DNA from: Cinclus cinclus
Lineage: Eukaryota; Chordata; Aves; Passeriformes; Cinclidae
Direction: 5' to 3'
DNA length: 64,000 bases
Assembly (NCBI RefSeq): GCF_963662255.1
Contig: NC_085051.1
Span: 50,383,101 to 50,447,100, forward strand
The translations under genes and the position numbers were made by a program. The notes beneath the pieces were generated by a model. That model saw nothing but the letters and a program-made list of their open reading frames with translations. It ran no database searches and was not told the DNA's origin. This document shows positions 1-12,900 of this stretch, piece after piece (the stretch's first letter is position 1; every line of letters starts with the position of its first letter).

Positions 1-3000
1 CAACACATTTTTGATCTCTCAATGCAAAAGGATTAGGTAACTGTGGATCTTTAGGGGATACAATCTTCAGAGAATTATAATTTACTTGAAAATAATCCCT
101 TTATCTAAAAGTTAAGTAATACTCTTAAAATGCTAAAAGGATTTTTGTGATGGTAGCTGGCAATGGAAGACGATAAACTCTCTTGACAAACCTGTACTTC
201 CCCAAAAACAATTACTAAACTGTAAAGGGGTCACACTAACAAGTAAAGCAGTCCTAAAAATGTAATATTCTTAAAAAGTGACAAACAGCATGTTCTTCAA
301 TAGTATGACCAGAGATGCAGCCACAGGATGGAACATAAGCTGCTGAAAATCAGAAAGCAACTTTTATGGTAGGTAGTCTGAATTCAGTACAGACAGAGCT
401 AACTTATGGAAAAATACGCTCTAAGCCTGGGGAAAAACCTAGAAGAAAAAGATTCTCTCTCAGCCTTTGAAAATGAAAACATACCTTTTTGTAAGCTGAC
501 TGACATGAGTTGTGGTATACCCTAATTCCCATCTTGGATACAGCTTGTCCAAAGACAGAACTCCTCAGATTAATTCAAAAGCTTGGTTGATGGCTTACAC
601 ATTAATATTTTTGCACTGCTTGCATCATTAAATGTGCATTTGTCAGCCGAAACAGTGCCTTCAAATGGAGCAAATCCAAAATGTCAGCCCCAAGCATGGG
701 CAGCCTGGCCCTGCAGACACTTGCAGCAACATCTCTGTGCAGACACCTCACTGCAGGTCTGTTTAATGGGTCTGTGGCATGTGGAGATCAGTAAAAGAGA
801 GTCATGCAATACAGCCTACTGAGAAACACAGGCTGCAGTACTTGAATGCAGAAATTCCTGTGCGTTCTCTAATTTGGACCACACAATTTTAATTATGATC
901 TTCGGTTTAGAAAATTATCTTACCCTGAATTGCAGGCTACAAATGCTAAAGGATGACAAATCTACCTTCCTAGTTCACATACAGTCATCTTCTGAAAAAC
1001 TGTACCTTTCATCCAAAAAAAAACCAAACAAAACTCTTGACCTGTCCTGAAATTTTCTTAGTGTGTAAACTCAGTGAAATAGTTCTGAATGTGAAAAGTC
1101 CACTCCAATCCCTTGACATTCTGGTGGAATAGGAGGCTTTCACAGACTGGGGAAATTCCAATGTTTTAAGACGAGGATTCTGTCAATTTAAGCATGCCTC
1201 ACTGGAGTACTGATCCTTCTTTTAAATTTTTATTAAAAAAAAACACAACAAAACACCCCAAACCCAGCAGCACTCCTGAAAAGTGCTAGACTCCTATTTC
1301 CTCTTTCTTTTAATAGCAGTCACATAAAAGAATTAACAGGGTGTTTACTTCTCTTCCCACATGATAGCTGACAAATTGCATCCCTTCAGTTTTATTTCTG
1401 AAGCAGACTGATACATGAATTTCAAGTTGTGTATAAAGCAAGCAATAGTCTCTTGGTCAGTGATTAAGGATGGACCCAGCCCAACAGGCAGAATGTAGCT
1501 TATTCAAAGCTCTGTCAGAACTGGTAATCAACCTCTGACTGTCAAAATACAATCCTACTAAAGAATAACAATGAGAAATGCATGAAGACAACCATTTTGA
1601 AATAGTTCTTAGAGGCAGGTTGATCTAATTAATAGTGTCAGAAGCAAGAAAAAGCTGGATGGACCTAGACTTCAGTAAAAATCCAAAGAACATTTTATTA
1701 TCTAGCTCATGGAAAGGGGTCCTGTGGAATAAAGCAAGAACAGGGATATATATGGTAGCTGATTGACTTGGGAGGTATTTAAGCACTATTTGGAATAAAC
1801 TAGACAGGGGTGCATTCATTGTCATCTTTTGTTTCTTACTTTCCTGCAATGAATAACAGTTCCCTTCAGTTATTTTAAAGGGATTGCGCTATAATTAGAG
1901 CAGAGCCCACCCTCACCTCACTCTACAATGATAAAAACTATGATAGAGGCAGTTTACAGTTATCTTAGCAGTCACCCCTCCCCACCTCTAATAGTACAAG
2001 GCAATTAGCACACAACAGAAATAGCTTTAGTACCTTTTCTTAGCCCATTACCAAAATTACAATTTTCTATCCTTCCTGAATTTATGTCCACTTAAATTAT
2101 TTTCTGTAGAAATATGAAATAAACGACTGAAATCTTTACATATACACAAAGTATTTAAGTTCAGCACAGCCCCCTTTGCCCTTTAGGACATACTTCATAA
2201 TAAAAAAGTGTTTTCAACCCTGATATACTACTGCATTAGGAGGTTTGGCTCCAGAGGCTGGCTCCATATCAAGACAATTGTTAAACAGCATAATAAAAAT
2301 AAAAATTACTTTATCAATTTAAATAGAAACTTGAATAAGTAAAACAACATAAATAGTGCTTTTTAAATATATGCTACTTAAATTTTCCCTCACAGAACCT
2401 TGATTCTCTTCCTCTTTACTCTAATCCCAACTTTGAAGGCATTCATTAAAAGTTGTCTAATGAATAGAGACAAGTCTCTGCAAAAGTATCTGAAAGAGAT
2501 GCCCAGCAGGAAAAGGGTACAGGAAGTACTGATGCTTGCAGCTACAACTTATATTACAAAAATACACATTTCTGAATTTTAAGCAGTTTTCTTTATACTG
2601 AAGACTCTCATATGAACTTTATTGCTAAATCAAAGATGTGAGATTGCATAATAAATAGGCAAAGGCAAGAATCACTGTTCAAGAACATGTAATCACCTTG
2701 CAATAAGGAAAAATAAATAAATAATGAACCCCAAACACTTGCAACTTCGTAGCCTAGCCTACCCTGCTGTAATTGATACAGTCATAGTAACACTAAATTA
2801 GCTAAATGTCAAGTGAAAAACAACTTGCTTTACAGTTTGTTCATTTAAAACAGACTTTTTTTATACCAACAGCACTAACACATACTGCTGTCCTAACACT
2901 CAGGTCAACCCACCCACAAAAGAACCAGATCCCTTGAATAGCATGGTCATATCCAGTGCTTACAATAAATGATATCTACTGGAAACACAAGTAGGGGGTA

Positions 3001-3789
3001 AGACTTTTGAAGCATACATGAGCATGACTAAATAACACTGGTAAACCAGCCTCTCTGGGTTTCCATTTCCTCACCTCAGCATTAACTAGTCTGTTAATGA
3101 AATCAGGAATCATCCCCTGAACTAGTGCACGTAAGCCAAAATGTCAGCAGGTCTGACTTTCTATATACATATGTCACCTTTTAAATGTTTAATACGCCCT
3201 GAAGTAGTATTTTTGCATTTTGTTTCTTTGATGTAGTAACAGATGTACTGTTTTTGTTGAACTAGGCTTTGTTCTTGTTGTTGCTGTCTGTATCAAGGCT
3301 CTTTGGGCACGGTTAGGAGAGTAGGCAGTATTTCTTAGTTGCAAATCTCTAACCACTTTCCCTAGTGGTAGCTCCATCAGTGTCTGCTTTCCATTCTCAG
3401 AACAAATCTGTCCAGTACTATGCAACTTTTTCAGCCCACCAGAAACAAAGCTCCATGTCAGGAGACTATTCAGACTTGTCTGGACAAAATTTTTCATGTA
3501 AATGAAAACTTTTAAGAGTACATTATATGTACATAAGACATAACTTTACACAAGTATCAAATCCCTTGTAAAGTTTTCTCTAGATGAAGAAAGCTCTCCC
3601 TGAAAAGCTATCATAAGATATTTGAGAAACTGACAAACCTTTCTTTCAGATATTAGTTTTTTAAGGGTCTCTTGGGAAGACAACATACCTGTGTTAAGAA
3701 GCACAACAGAGGGTGTTACTAAACTGTCGTACAGCAGTTGAAAGGCTTAATACTTAAGTCTTAAAGTCTTTCACTGAAGAAATCCTTAC
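1..3789 (-). other. SETD3: SETD3 intron 8 (partial)
   Basis: This is non-coding, A/T-rich intron running off the window. I looked for the next SETD3 exon on the minus strand and did not find it. Only short A-rich tracts stand out; I recognised no repeat family. Confidence 0.85.
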
Positions 3790-3904
3790 CAGTCCATTAG
3801 TATGATTACACATGTCCCATAAAGGTATTAGAGCCAGTGTAACTCTGGAACCATCTTCTGTTGGAATCTGGTTCTGCCGGGTCATAACAGAGGAAACTGC
3901 CCAT
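3790..3904 (-). CDS. SETD3: SETD3 exon 8 (residues 245-283)
   Basis: The acceptor is AACTTTTGCAG and the donor GTAAGGATT. It encodes [15 protein letters not shown] through [11 protein letters not shown]. It includes N256 and the catalytic-pocket N278/H279 at human positions. It ends in phase 0, and the next exon (human ITTGYN...) is not present between base 1 and 3789. Confidence 0.96.
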
Positions 3905-6900
3905 CTGCAAAAGTTAAAAACATGAAATGGTCAATGCTCAAAGCATTAAAATACAATTGGCCTTAGTCCCCCCTGAAGCAATCATTTAGACTGGGAGTTT
4001 CCAAACTTAGTTTCCTTAAAGATCACACCGACTATAGAACAGTAGAAGGCAACATCACTTGCGGGAGAAGCAGCAGCTCCCAGGTTTCCAGAACAAATAC
4101 CAAACCAGGATTGTGATCCCTCTTCTCTTTGCAAAAGAATCTTCACACCTTCCATTGGCTGCATTCCTCAACAGGGATCCCATCCCTATTTCAGCTTCTG
4201 CTTCCCAGCCCTTCATCACATTGGTACCTCACACTACCCCTCTCAGACTCAGGGTCACCTGCTCCTGCAGGTTTTCCTACTGGGCAGCAGGAGCTCTCAT
4301 CTACACGCAAACTCTTGTAAGAACCAGGACCTATTTTACCCCTCACTCTCTAAAAAGCTTATGTACTACACAAACTGGAAACCAGTGCAACTACCTGACA
4401 CATGCTTGATCTTTTGGTAAGTGTTTCTCTTCAATTTGCAAGATTTTGGAGTAGGTCAGTTGCAAAATTTTCTGCTTAATAGAATTGAGAGGAAAAAAAG
4501 CCACAACATTCCAAACAGATATCCAGGTAAACACCATGAAGAGAGAATTACTTAGCTCTTTAGCACATGCACATCATTCAAAACCCTTCTAAGTAAGGTT
4601 AAATAAACAAAATGCAAGCTACCTTTTCAAACATAAAAATCCTTAGAAAAGCTTAGAATTTCAGTATTTTCTAGAATTTCATTTTTTATTTTATATCTGA
4701 CAGAAATTAATATTAAACACCAGTGGAAAAAAGAATCTCAGTTTCACCATGTTCTAGCCTTAATACATATGTGTTGTGGGGTTTTCTGAAGGAATAAAAG
4801 ATGTCACCAGGAGGTAAAAATAATTTTAATTCCTACAGACTCTACTACAAACATATAGTTAATATACTAGACTTCCTGAAGGATTTCATCAGAATGACAA
4901 GACTCCTAAGAAAGCAAGTGGCAAACTGAAATCTACCTCATTTTTAAAAGGAAAGTTGAAGTTAAATTGTGGGTAATTCTGATGTACAAACACTGCTTGA
5001 AATACAGTAGCAATATGCTTCTTGTTAATTGTTGTAATTGTCTGTAAAATTTTAGACAACTTCACTTGTAAATTGGTGTGTTCTTCAGTGACCTTTCAAG
5101 TGAAGGAGGCATGCTTTGGAAATCCCACTTTCATAGCCTTAGCCACAAGTACAACTAGGCTAGAAAATCCCTCATGAATGCCTTTTATTCATGCTATTTT
5201 AATCATTTAACAGAATTAAAGCTCTCATTATCTTAATTATTATTCTTTTTATCTTAGTTCCGTCACCCCTTACAGCACCTCCAAGTACTCATGCTTCATG
5301 TGTACAACTTCCGTTCTCCAGCTCTCCTGTTCAACAGCAGCAGCTCTAGATATTAACTTTTGCTAGTATGTGCTGGTAGAGCCTTTCATGGGAAAAAAAA
5401 ATAAAAAAAATTCCCCAAACCTTAACGCTCCTGCCATGTCAACTGAATTATTTTCTTAAGAAAAAAGGAATTACCTGTAATTACCTGAATTACCAGTAAT
5501 CTGACTATGTGTGCCAGTTGGCTATACTAACTGCTTTATCATGAATGACTATTCCTTTCTAACAATTAAAATTTGCATATTTATTTCACTTTTTCTTCAT
5601 TAAGAAAGTGTATTGGTATCAAATTCTACCATTAACATTTCAGTAACAATAGGGCTTTCCCACCAATGAAGAATTCCAGGGCCCCATAGTTTACCATAGT
5701 AAAAACAGAAAAGAAACAAAGAAAAAAAATAATTAAAAGACAAACCAACCTGTAGTCGTCATAAGTGAAAGAATCCTTTAAGGGCAGTTTGCTGGCATTA
5801 GGATGGGTCTGCAAAATGTAAGTTGCATAAAAAGGTGAAAAGAGGAAGAAAAGAGAAATCAGAAATCAGTCAGCAGAATTTCATTATTTAGTTGCCTAAC
5901 AGATCCTAACAAGAGCCAAATGAAGCAGGAGGCGTCCAGCCGCGCTACAGAGGGATCATCATGCTATTATGCTCTCATACATCACTGTCAACTTAATTTG
6001 TTGTGCCCAGCAGCCGCCATAAATCTGTTTCTTCATATTTCAAGGCTGGAACCCACAGACATTGTACAAAAAATAATAAAAAAAAAAAAAATTTAAGGTG
6101 GACTGAGTATGTGAAGGTAAAACATAATCCAGCCTTTGATGCACAGTGGGGGAAAGAAATTGGAGAATAAGTGTATATTAGTTTTCACCAACTTCCACAT
6201 TTTCCTCTCCTCTGTGATATCAGTGAGGTATTTCACAAATGCAAGAAATACTATACAAGATTTTCAATTCTTCCTTGATACCTGTAAGAGTGCTATTCAG
6301 TAAAAGTTGCACTACACCTCTGAAACAAAAGCAGATAAAAATATTTAAATAGGTTTGGTGACAAACACTGATTAGGCAGTATCTACATTAACCCATCTAC
6401 ACACACTCCTATCTAAAATTGGAGCCGTGTTGTTTGTGAATGCATACCACAGCTCTCATTAAGCAAACATTTAATTTCTAAAAGCTTTAAGAAGCGCTGA
6501 TACCCGTTATTTTTCTGACTAATTAACTTATTTACAATCTTGAAAATACAGGTAGCTTTAAGCCCGTATTCACACATTTTCTTTAGAACTTTGTTCCAAT
6601 TCACAAATGGAAAGCCATAGTAGCATAAATTTTAATCTTCAGGTTCAATTAGGTCTCTGAGATGAATTGAAGCAAGTGATCAAACGGTTATTTCAGAAGA
6701 TACAAATGATTTTTTGCATAGCTCTATCTTCGCTACGCTTTTAATGCATGAAGCTCCACGTAGTACGCAGTTTTTTACTCTTGATGCATTAGCATCACAA
6801 GTGCGTGGTAATTTATCATTTCTCACTGTAATGTACTTGCTGGCACTGTGTGCAGGACAGTAGGGGATGAGGTAAAAGTGGCTCAAACCGTAAATCAATT

Positions 6901-9900
6901 AGAAAACAAAAGCTTGTGCTCAGCGCGCAATTTTAGGCAAATTATATATTACAAAAGACTGCCAATTGGGTGTGAGGTCCCAGGTGGCTGCTCTCCCTCA
7001 AGCCCCTCCGTTAACCCTTCCGATGGGCTTTCTCCGGAACACGACTGAAGTCAACAATTCCAGCGGCTCCTGTTCCTCCTCTCACACTTTCAATTTTTTT
7101 TTTTTTTTTTCTTTTTACAGCGCTCCATATGATTTTCAATCACATCGACGGCACGGTCATTGTGCAACAAACCCCTTCGAATTTAACTGTAGCAACACAC
7201 TGTACGCTTGTTTCTTCTCACTAAAACATTCCTCACAAACGCAGGAGCGAGACCCAAACCAAGACATGTCAGGAGGCTCCTTCGCTGCCGGACAGTCCAG
7301 ACACGAGTCCAGAAATGAACGCAAAACTCAGCCTTCAGCTGGCATTAATTATTACAATCAAAAACCTCCCTCCAGTATTCATTCATGACAAGCTAATTTC
7401 AACTCTTATAGCAAGCGTTATTAATGTATTTTGCAGCAGCTTGATAAATTAAGCAGGGAAAGACAGCACCAACACTGCGAGTACCGGCCCGTTTCCCTTT
7501 ACAGCACGACCGCGTTTCCCTGCCATGGGTGAGAGGAGCCGGGTGTCATTGTGCGCCTCAAGCTGACAGGCGGCATTTCGCTGTAATTTAGCGCCCGGAG
7601 CCCTGTGGGTGCCGCTCCACGCCCGGCCCATGCCCGGCCCGGCCGCCCAGCCCCGCTCCAGCGCCGCCGCTCCCGCGGCCCGGGCCGGGCCCTCACGCCG
7701 CTGGCCGCGCGGGCCGGCAGTGCCCCCTGCCGGCGGCACAGCGCTCCGCTCCGCTCCGCACCGCCCCGCTCCCGGCCTGCGGGGCAAGGGCACGAAACCC
7801 TTGGGGCGCCTCCAGCACCCCCAAACCCCGCACCGCAGAGCGCACCTGCAGCGTCAGCAAGCGCCCCCGGCCGAGTGGGGTCCGACCGTTCACCCCAGGA
7901 GAAAGATCTCGGCAACGCAAACACCCCTGTTTGTCCCCTCTGCTCTCTCCTGCTTTCCTCATGCCCCTGAAACAGCAGCATTTAGCGGAACATGCTCTTT
8001 TTCCAAGGGTAAGAATGACTTCGGTCACAAGTGAAAAGGCGTCGCAGACACTGCATGGGCTCAACAGCCAAGAAGCGACTGCTACAGCTGCTGTGTCCAG
8101 CTCCAGCCCACGCCCCATGCCGGGAGCACCAGCCTACAGCCTCAGCCGGCACTTGGAACAAATAACCCCAGGATGCAAGATCTATGTATGTTGGCACTGC
8201 CCTCTCTGTAGGAAACGGCTATTAGATCAGTGCATTGCAGGGAGATCGACTGCTCATTTCACACAAGCGGCCCCCTGTAACAGCCAACCTGAACCCTCAA
8301 CCCATGGGGCAAAGATCCTGGATTTGGCAAAGCCGACAAACGCTCTGTCACCCTCCCTGTTTCTAAATCTGTGAAACTTTGGGAATGCCCCTATGAGGAC
8401 ACCATACAGATGTAATTCATATAAAACCACTAGTAAATTACAATAAGGGACAAAATATATGGTCTTAAAAGACACAGGGCAGAATAAAATCCCAGCATAT
8501 GTAATTACCATTTTTATAACATTCCGTGGTACAATATTCTAGTAGCTCTTTTAAAGTTAAGATACGTCAGCATATTTGATCATGTTAGACTTCTGATTTG
8601 GTCTATTTTACTATGTAACTTAAAAACCCTATAGATTACAAGAATTTCAAGACACACAAAAAAGAACAATATTCTGATTAAGAATTTGATTTAGTATGCA
8701 GCTTCTCTTTATAGTCCCTTGGTAAAAATGAAATCTCCCTAACAAACACTTAATAAAACCTGTCAATATATCTAGAAAGAAAAATGACACAAATGCATTA
8801 AGTATTAAATACCCTTGAAAAAAGTCACATATTCCATGAATTTTTGATGCACTATCTTGACATTAATGTAAAACCTTGATATTTATAATTGACAGATATT
8901 TAATAAAGTATAGAAGATGACTGCTGCATAGCATGCAAATTGCTCAGACTGCTCAAAAAAGATACAGACATATTTAAACTAAACAAACACTTAATATGTA
9001 AAAAAAAAAATCAGATCTAGCTTTTACAGGTTCACGTAGCAAGGTCTCCACAGATTAGCTTTCAAATGTGACATTATCCACTACATGAACCCTAATTTTA
9101 ACTTACCAAGTCTGTATGAAGTAGTTTCAGAAAGTTGGGAGGGGAAGCTTTAAATAAAAAATGGGAACATGAAAATGTGAATATATTCATTTAGATGCAG
9201 GTCCTGACATTCTACTGAAAGAGTTATTATAAAGAACAAATACCATTTATTTCGTTACCCTTTCTGTGAAAATATTGTCAGAGCTGGCAATCAGGGTGAT
9301 GACCACTGCAAAAACAAATAGTGGCATGCTGAATTTTATTTTCCTCCTGATGCTGCTATTCCTAAAAAAAAAAAAAAATGAAAAAAAAAATGCTTTTTCC
9401 CCTTCAGTGTTCCAAGCCTTCTTTGAGACATTTGGAGGATATCTCAAAATAACCAGAAATATTAAAAAGTAACAGTGATTGCTGCCAGATTGTCTGCAGC
9501 CACTGTGGAAAGAGACAGACTGTTATTCTAGTCACCTAAAACACTATCAGACTAGAAGCCAGTTACTCAGTATGGCAATCACAGGAAAGGGGGGTGGGGG
9601 AGACAAGGGAAAAAAAAAAAAAGAGAGAGGAAAAAAGGAAAAGGACACTTCCAAACATTTTTCTCTTTCTGTGGAGCAGTAATATCCAGAGGCTCACATA
9701 TCATGTTCAATTCCTCACAAACAAGCAAAACTCCTGATATGCCATAGGAGCCTCTGCGTTAATAATTTCTCCATCACACTCTTAGATGGACATCACAAGG
9801 TAAGGACTCTCAAGCTCCAGGAAGCAGATGCTAAAGGACTCCCACTTTGAGGGCTTGTTTCATTTGAATGGCATGAAGGCTGCAGTGTAGAATCGGGGGT

Positions 9901-12900
9901 GCCCAGCTAGAAAGCCATCACAACCTTCACTCTGTATTCCAGCCTAGGGGCATTCACTTGCTGTCAGAGTGGCCAGACCACTGAAGACAGTAACCCTTTT
10001 CCCCAGTCAATCACAAAATGCTAAAGCTCATTTATCAGAGCTCCTAATCTTAATGGGGAATTTCCATTAAAATCGGCTTAACATTTGCTTGTTTACCAAG
10101 TGATGCAAAGAACAAGTCCAATTACTGTAACACACAATACAATGTCTGAGTAGAAGGAAAAATTAAAGTTTACTTAGTGTTAAATTTGTGTTCACATCTG
10201 CAAGATGCAAAAGAAAAGAGCTGATGTATTTTTGTGAAGTCATATTGCCCAGTGTATTCCTGTGCGCTATTAACCCTTGTATAATCCAAGTAAGAAAAAA
10301 ATATTTTAATCACTAGATGTGATCAAAGGTTCTTTTTTAAGACACCAGCTCTAAGCTGAGATAAACTGATCATTGGACCCATCTACTACTGCACTGTGGG
10401 TGAAAAAAGGTTTTTAAAAAAATCTTGGTTTTTGTTGGTTTCCTGAGTTTTTAGACAAAGAGATGGTTGGACTTCTGTGACAACTCTTTCAAGTACTCAG
10501 AAGTCCAAGGCAAATCATTGATTTGCTTGAATTGATACCACTAAATCAGATTTCAATAATTTCAGAAACCTCTTGTATCCCCATTCAAGTGGAGACAGCT
10601 CCACTTCTACCCCAGGAACCGACTGTAGAGTATACTGAGTCCACCACCCTCACAGCCCCCAAAACACTAAGGGTACTTGAAACAGTTAAAGCCAAAACCA
10701 CTTTAAGCTTCCACCTTGTTAACTTTCATTCCTTTGAACATAAACCCCAAGGGTTAGTTGCTTTTGACCAAACAATTTTTTTCTCTTCTTTGCAGATTCT
10801 TCCCTCTTTCCACTGTACTCATTAACATGGGGAGATTTCGTTATGAGCCTTAGTGGATGCTACTTGATGGTTTCAGGCCAATGTGTAGGTGTACAAAAAC
10901 ACAAACACACACACATTCAGGGCCAGAAGCAGGAAGATCTGTCAGCATTTGCTGGTTACTGTCCCTTTCCCAGCTCTGGAAATCCTTTGAAGCAGCAGCC
11001 TTGAAGAGAAACTCCTCTCTGTGGAGCTGCTGAGGCTTTAACTGCCCTAAAGCTAAGTAAAATAAAGAATTCAGAATGGAGGATCCTAGTGATCTACAGG
11101 GAACCAAGAATTCACTTTTTCCATTGGACATATGCTGCCTAACCTAATGAGGGAAGCCAGTTCACTGTACAGGACAGGTGACAAAGCCAATGATTATTTT
11201 ACTTTGTAACAACAGTTTATAACTATAGAGGCATGCTCTGGAATTTTCAAACAACCCAATTCATGAAGGGCTAGAAATAATGTTCACAAACCTGTGCTGT
11301 TATACAACCTTCCTATCAGGAAAAAAAAAAGGTACCGTAGGATTGAAACTTGTTAAATCTAAATAATATTCTCATTTAAATCTTTATGTCAACAATTTTT
11401 ATTTACTTTCTGCCAATATACACAAGAAAGCACTGTTCCAGACTATTAGGGGATTCATGCAGCGGAAGCAAAGTGGAATGACTCCTCCTGGTGCAATGGA
11501 ATTTAACTGCACAGTCCCTTTTTCTGTACCTTCTACCTGCAAAAAATGTTCTTTGTTAATGAGACAGCAGTGGCACAACAGACAACTCAAATCATTAACT
11601 ATTAACTCAAGGGTCTGAAAGACTGACAACCCACTTCACATGCAACGTGGACATTACTGTTTGGTAGACAGAGTACACAGAAACAACTCTGAACTGACTG
11701 CAGCTGAGTACCCCACCTCCAATCCTGTGCCATCTCCTGTTTTAAATAGAGGCAAGACAGCCATGGACTCCTTAACATCCACTTCTTGATTACTCCATTT
11801 AAGAATACTTCTTACCCTGTAGGTATGCATACATACACAGTTCTGAAATACTAGTATTTCCCAAAACAGAAGATATTCAGACACAGCATTTAAATAAATG
11901 ACCAAGTTTTCTATACCTCTTTTTGTCTTTTCACATAATCACTTAGAGCTGAGTGCAGGCTCATTAAGGGCTGAAGTGGGAGAAGCTGGGCTGAGATTAG
12001 ATGTGTTTTGCAATGAGACAGCCTCCCGAGTCCCTCCCGAAGCAGTTCATATAACAGAAGGACACACAAACTCCATTATCTCCTGCGGTAAATCTCCTTG
12101 CAAAATACGAGTTTACTGTTCATGCTGAGCCTTAGATTTACAGGTCCATTCTGCAGTTTTTCATTCACACAGATACAGTAAGATAGCTACAAAACCCAGC
12201 TTCCTTGCAAGGATCTGTGTTTGCATACCATGATACATCATTTACTCTATAGACTCTTCCTGAGGTACAAAGTTTGCCTTGAGCATTTTTTATTTCAGGA
12301 AACATTTTACCTTGTTAATTTCAGGAGCTGGACTTTGATGATCTTTGTGGTCTTTTGTGATCTAGAATCTTCCAATTCTAGTACTTTATGATTCTGTTCA
12401 GTGCAACACACCGGTGCTATATTCATGCACAAATTCATCCCACAACTCTACTATTAGTGAACTTCACTATTAGGTGAATCACAAGCCACAAATAAAATTC
12501 TGTAAGGGAAACCTTGAAGTGAAAGGGCAGAAATGGTATTTCCAATTCACAACCACTCCTCAAAGAGTTTGCTGACAAGCATTAACATTATGCAGTATGG
12601 CCAAAGTTTTGTTACCTGTAAACCAACTACTCAAGTTTCCCAATAAATCCTACCAGGAGCCACTTAGGTGGAAGCTTGGATCACAATCACCTCATAATCA
12701 AGCTTCCACAGGCCATGCTAAGTCCTGGAACTAGAGGTACTGAGGCTACAATGGCACACAGATCCAAAACTAAAAACTTACCATTCCCTCTTCAACCTGC
12801 ATTCAAATAATAGTACAAGAAAATAAACTTTGGTTTACTTAGCAACATATCAATGTCCTACTGTGTAGAGTATTAGCATTGGGTCTGACTGAAGAGGATA

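Noticed and set aside
7499..8374. Overlapping 110-160-residue frames through the intronic CpG island
   Set aside because: They have the same composition effect, with frames open on both strands at once. None resembles a known protein.
9584..9650. Purine-rich G and A runs that could form triplex DNA
   Set aside because: It is interrupted by T and C at several places and looks like ordinary low-complexity intron.
12668..12719. 11-bp perfect inverted repeat (GTGGAAGCTTG / CAAGCTTCCAC) with 30-base loop
   Set aside because: About one such pair is expected by chance in 64 kb at this spacing. No transposon ends or target duplication were seen.
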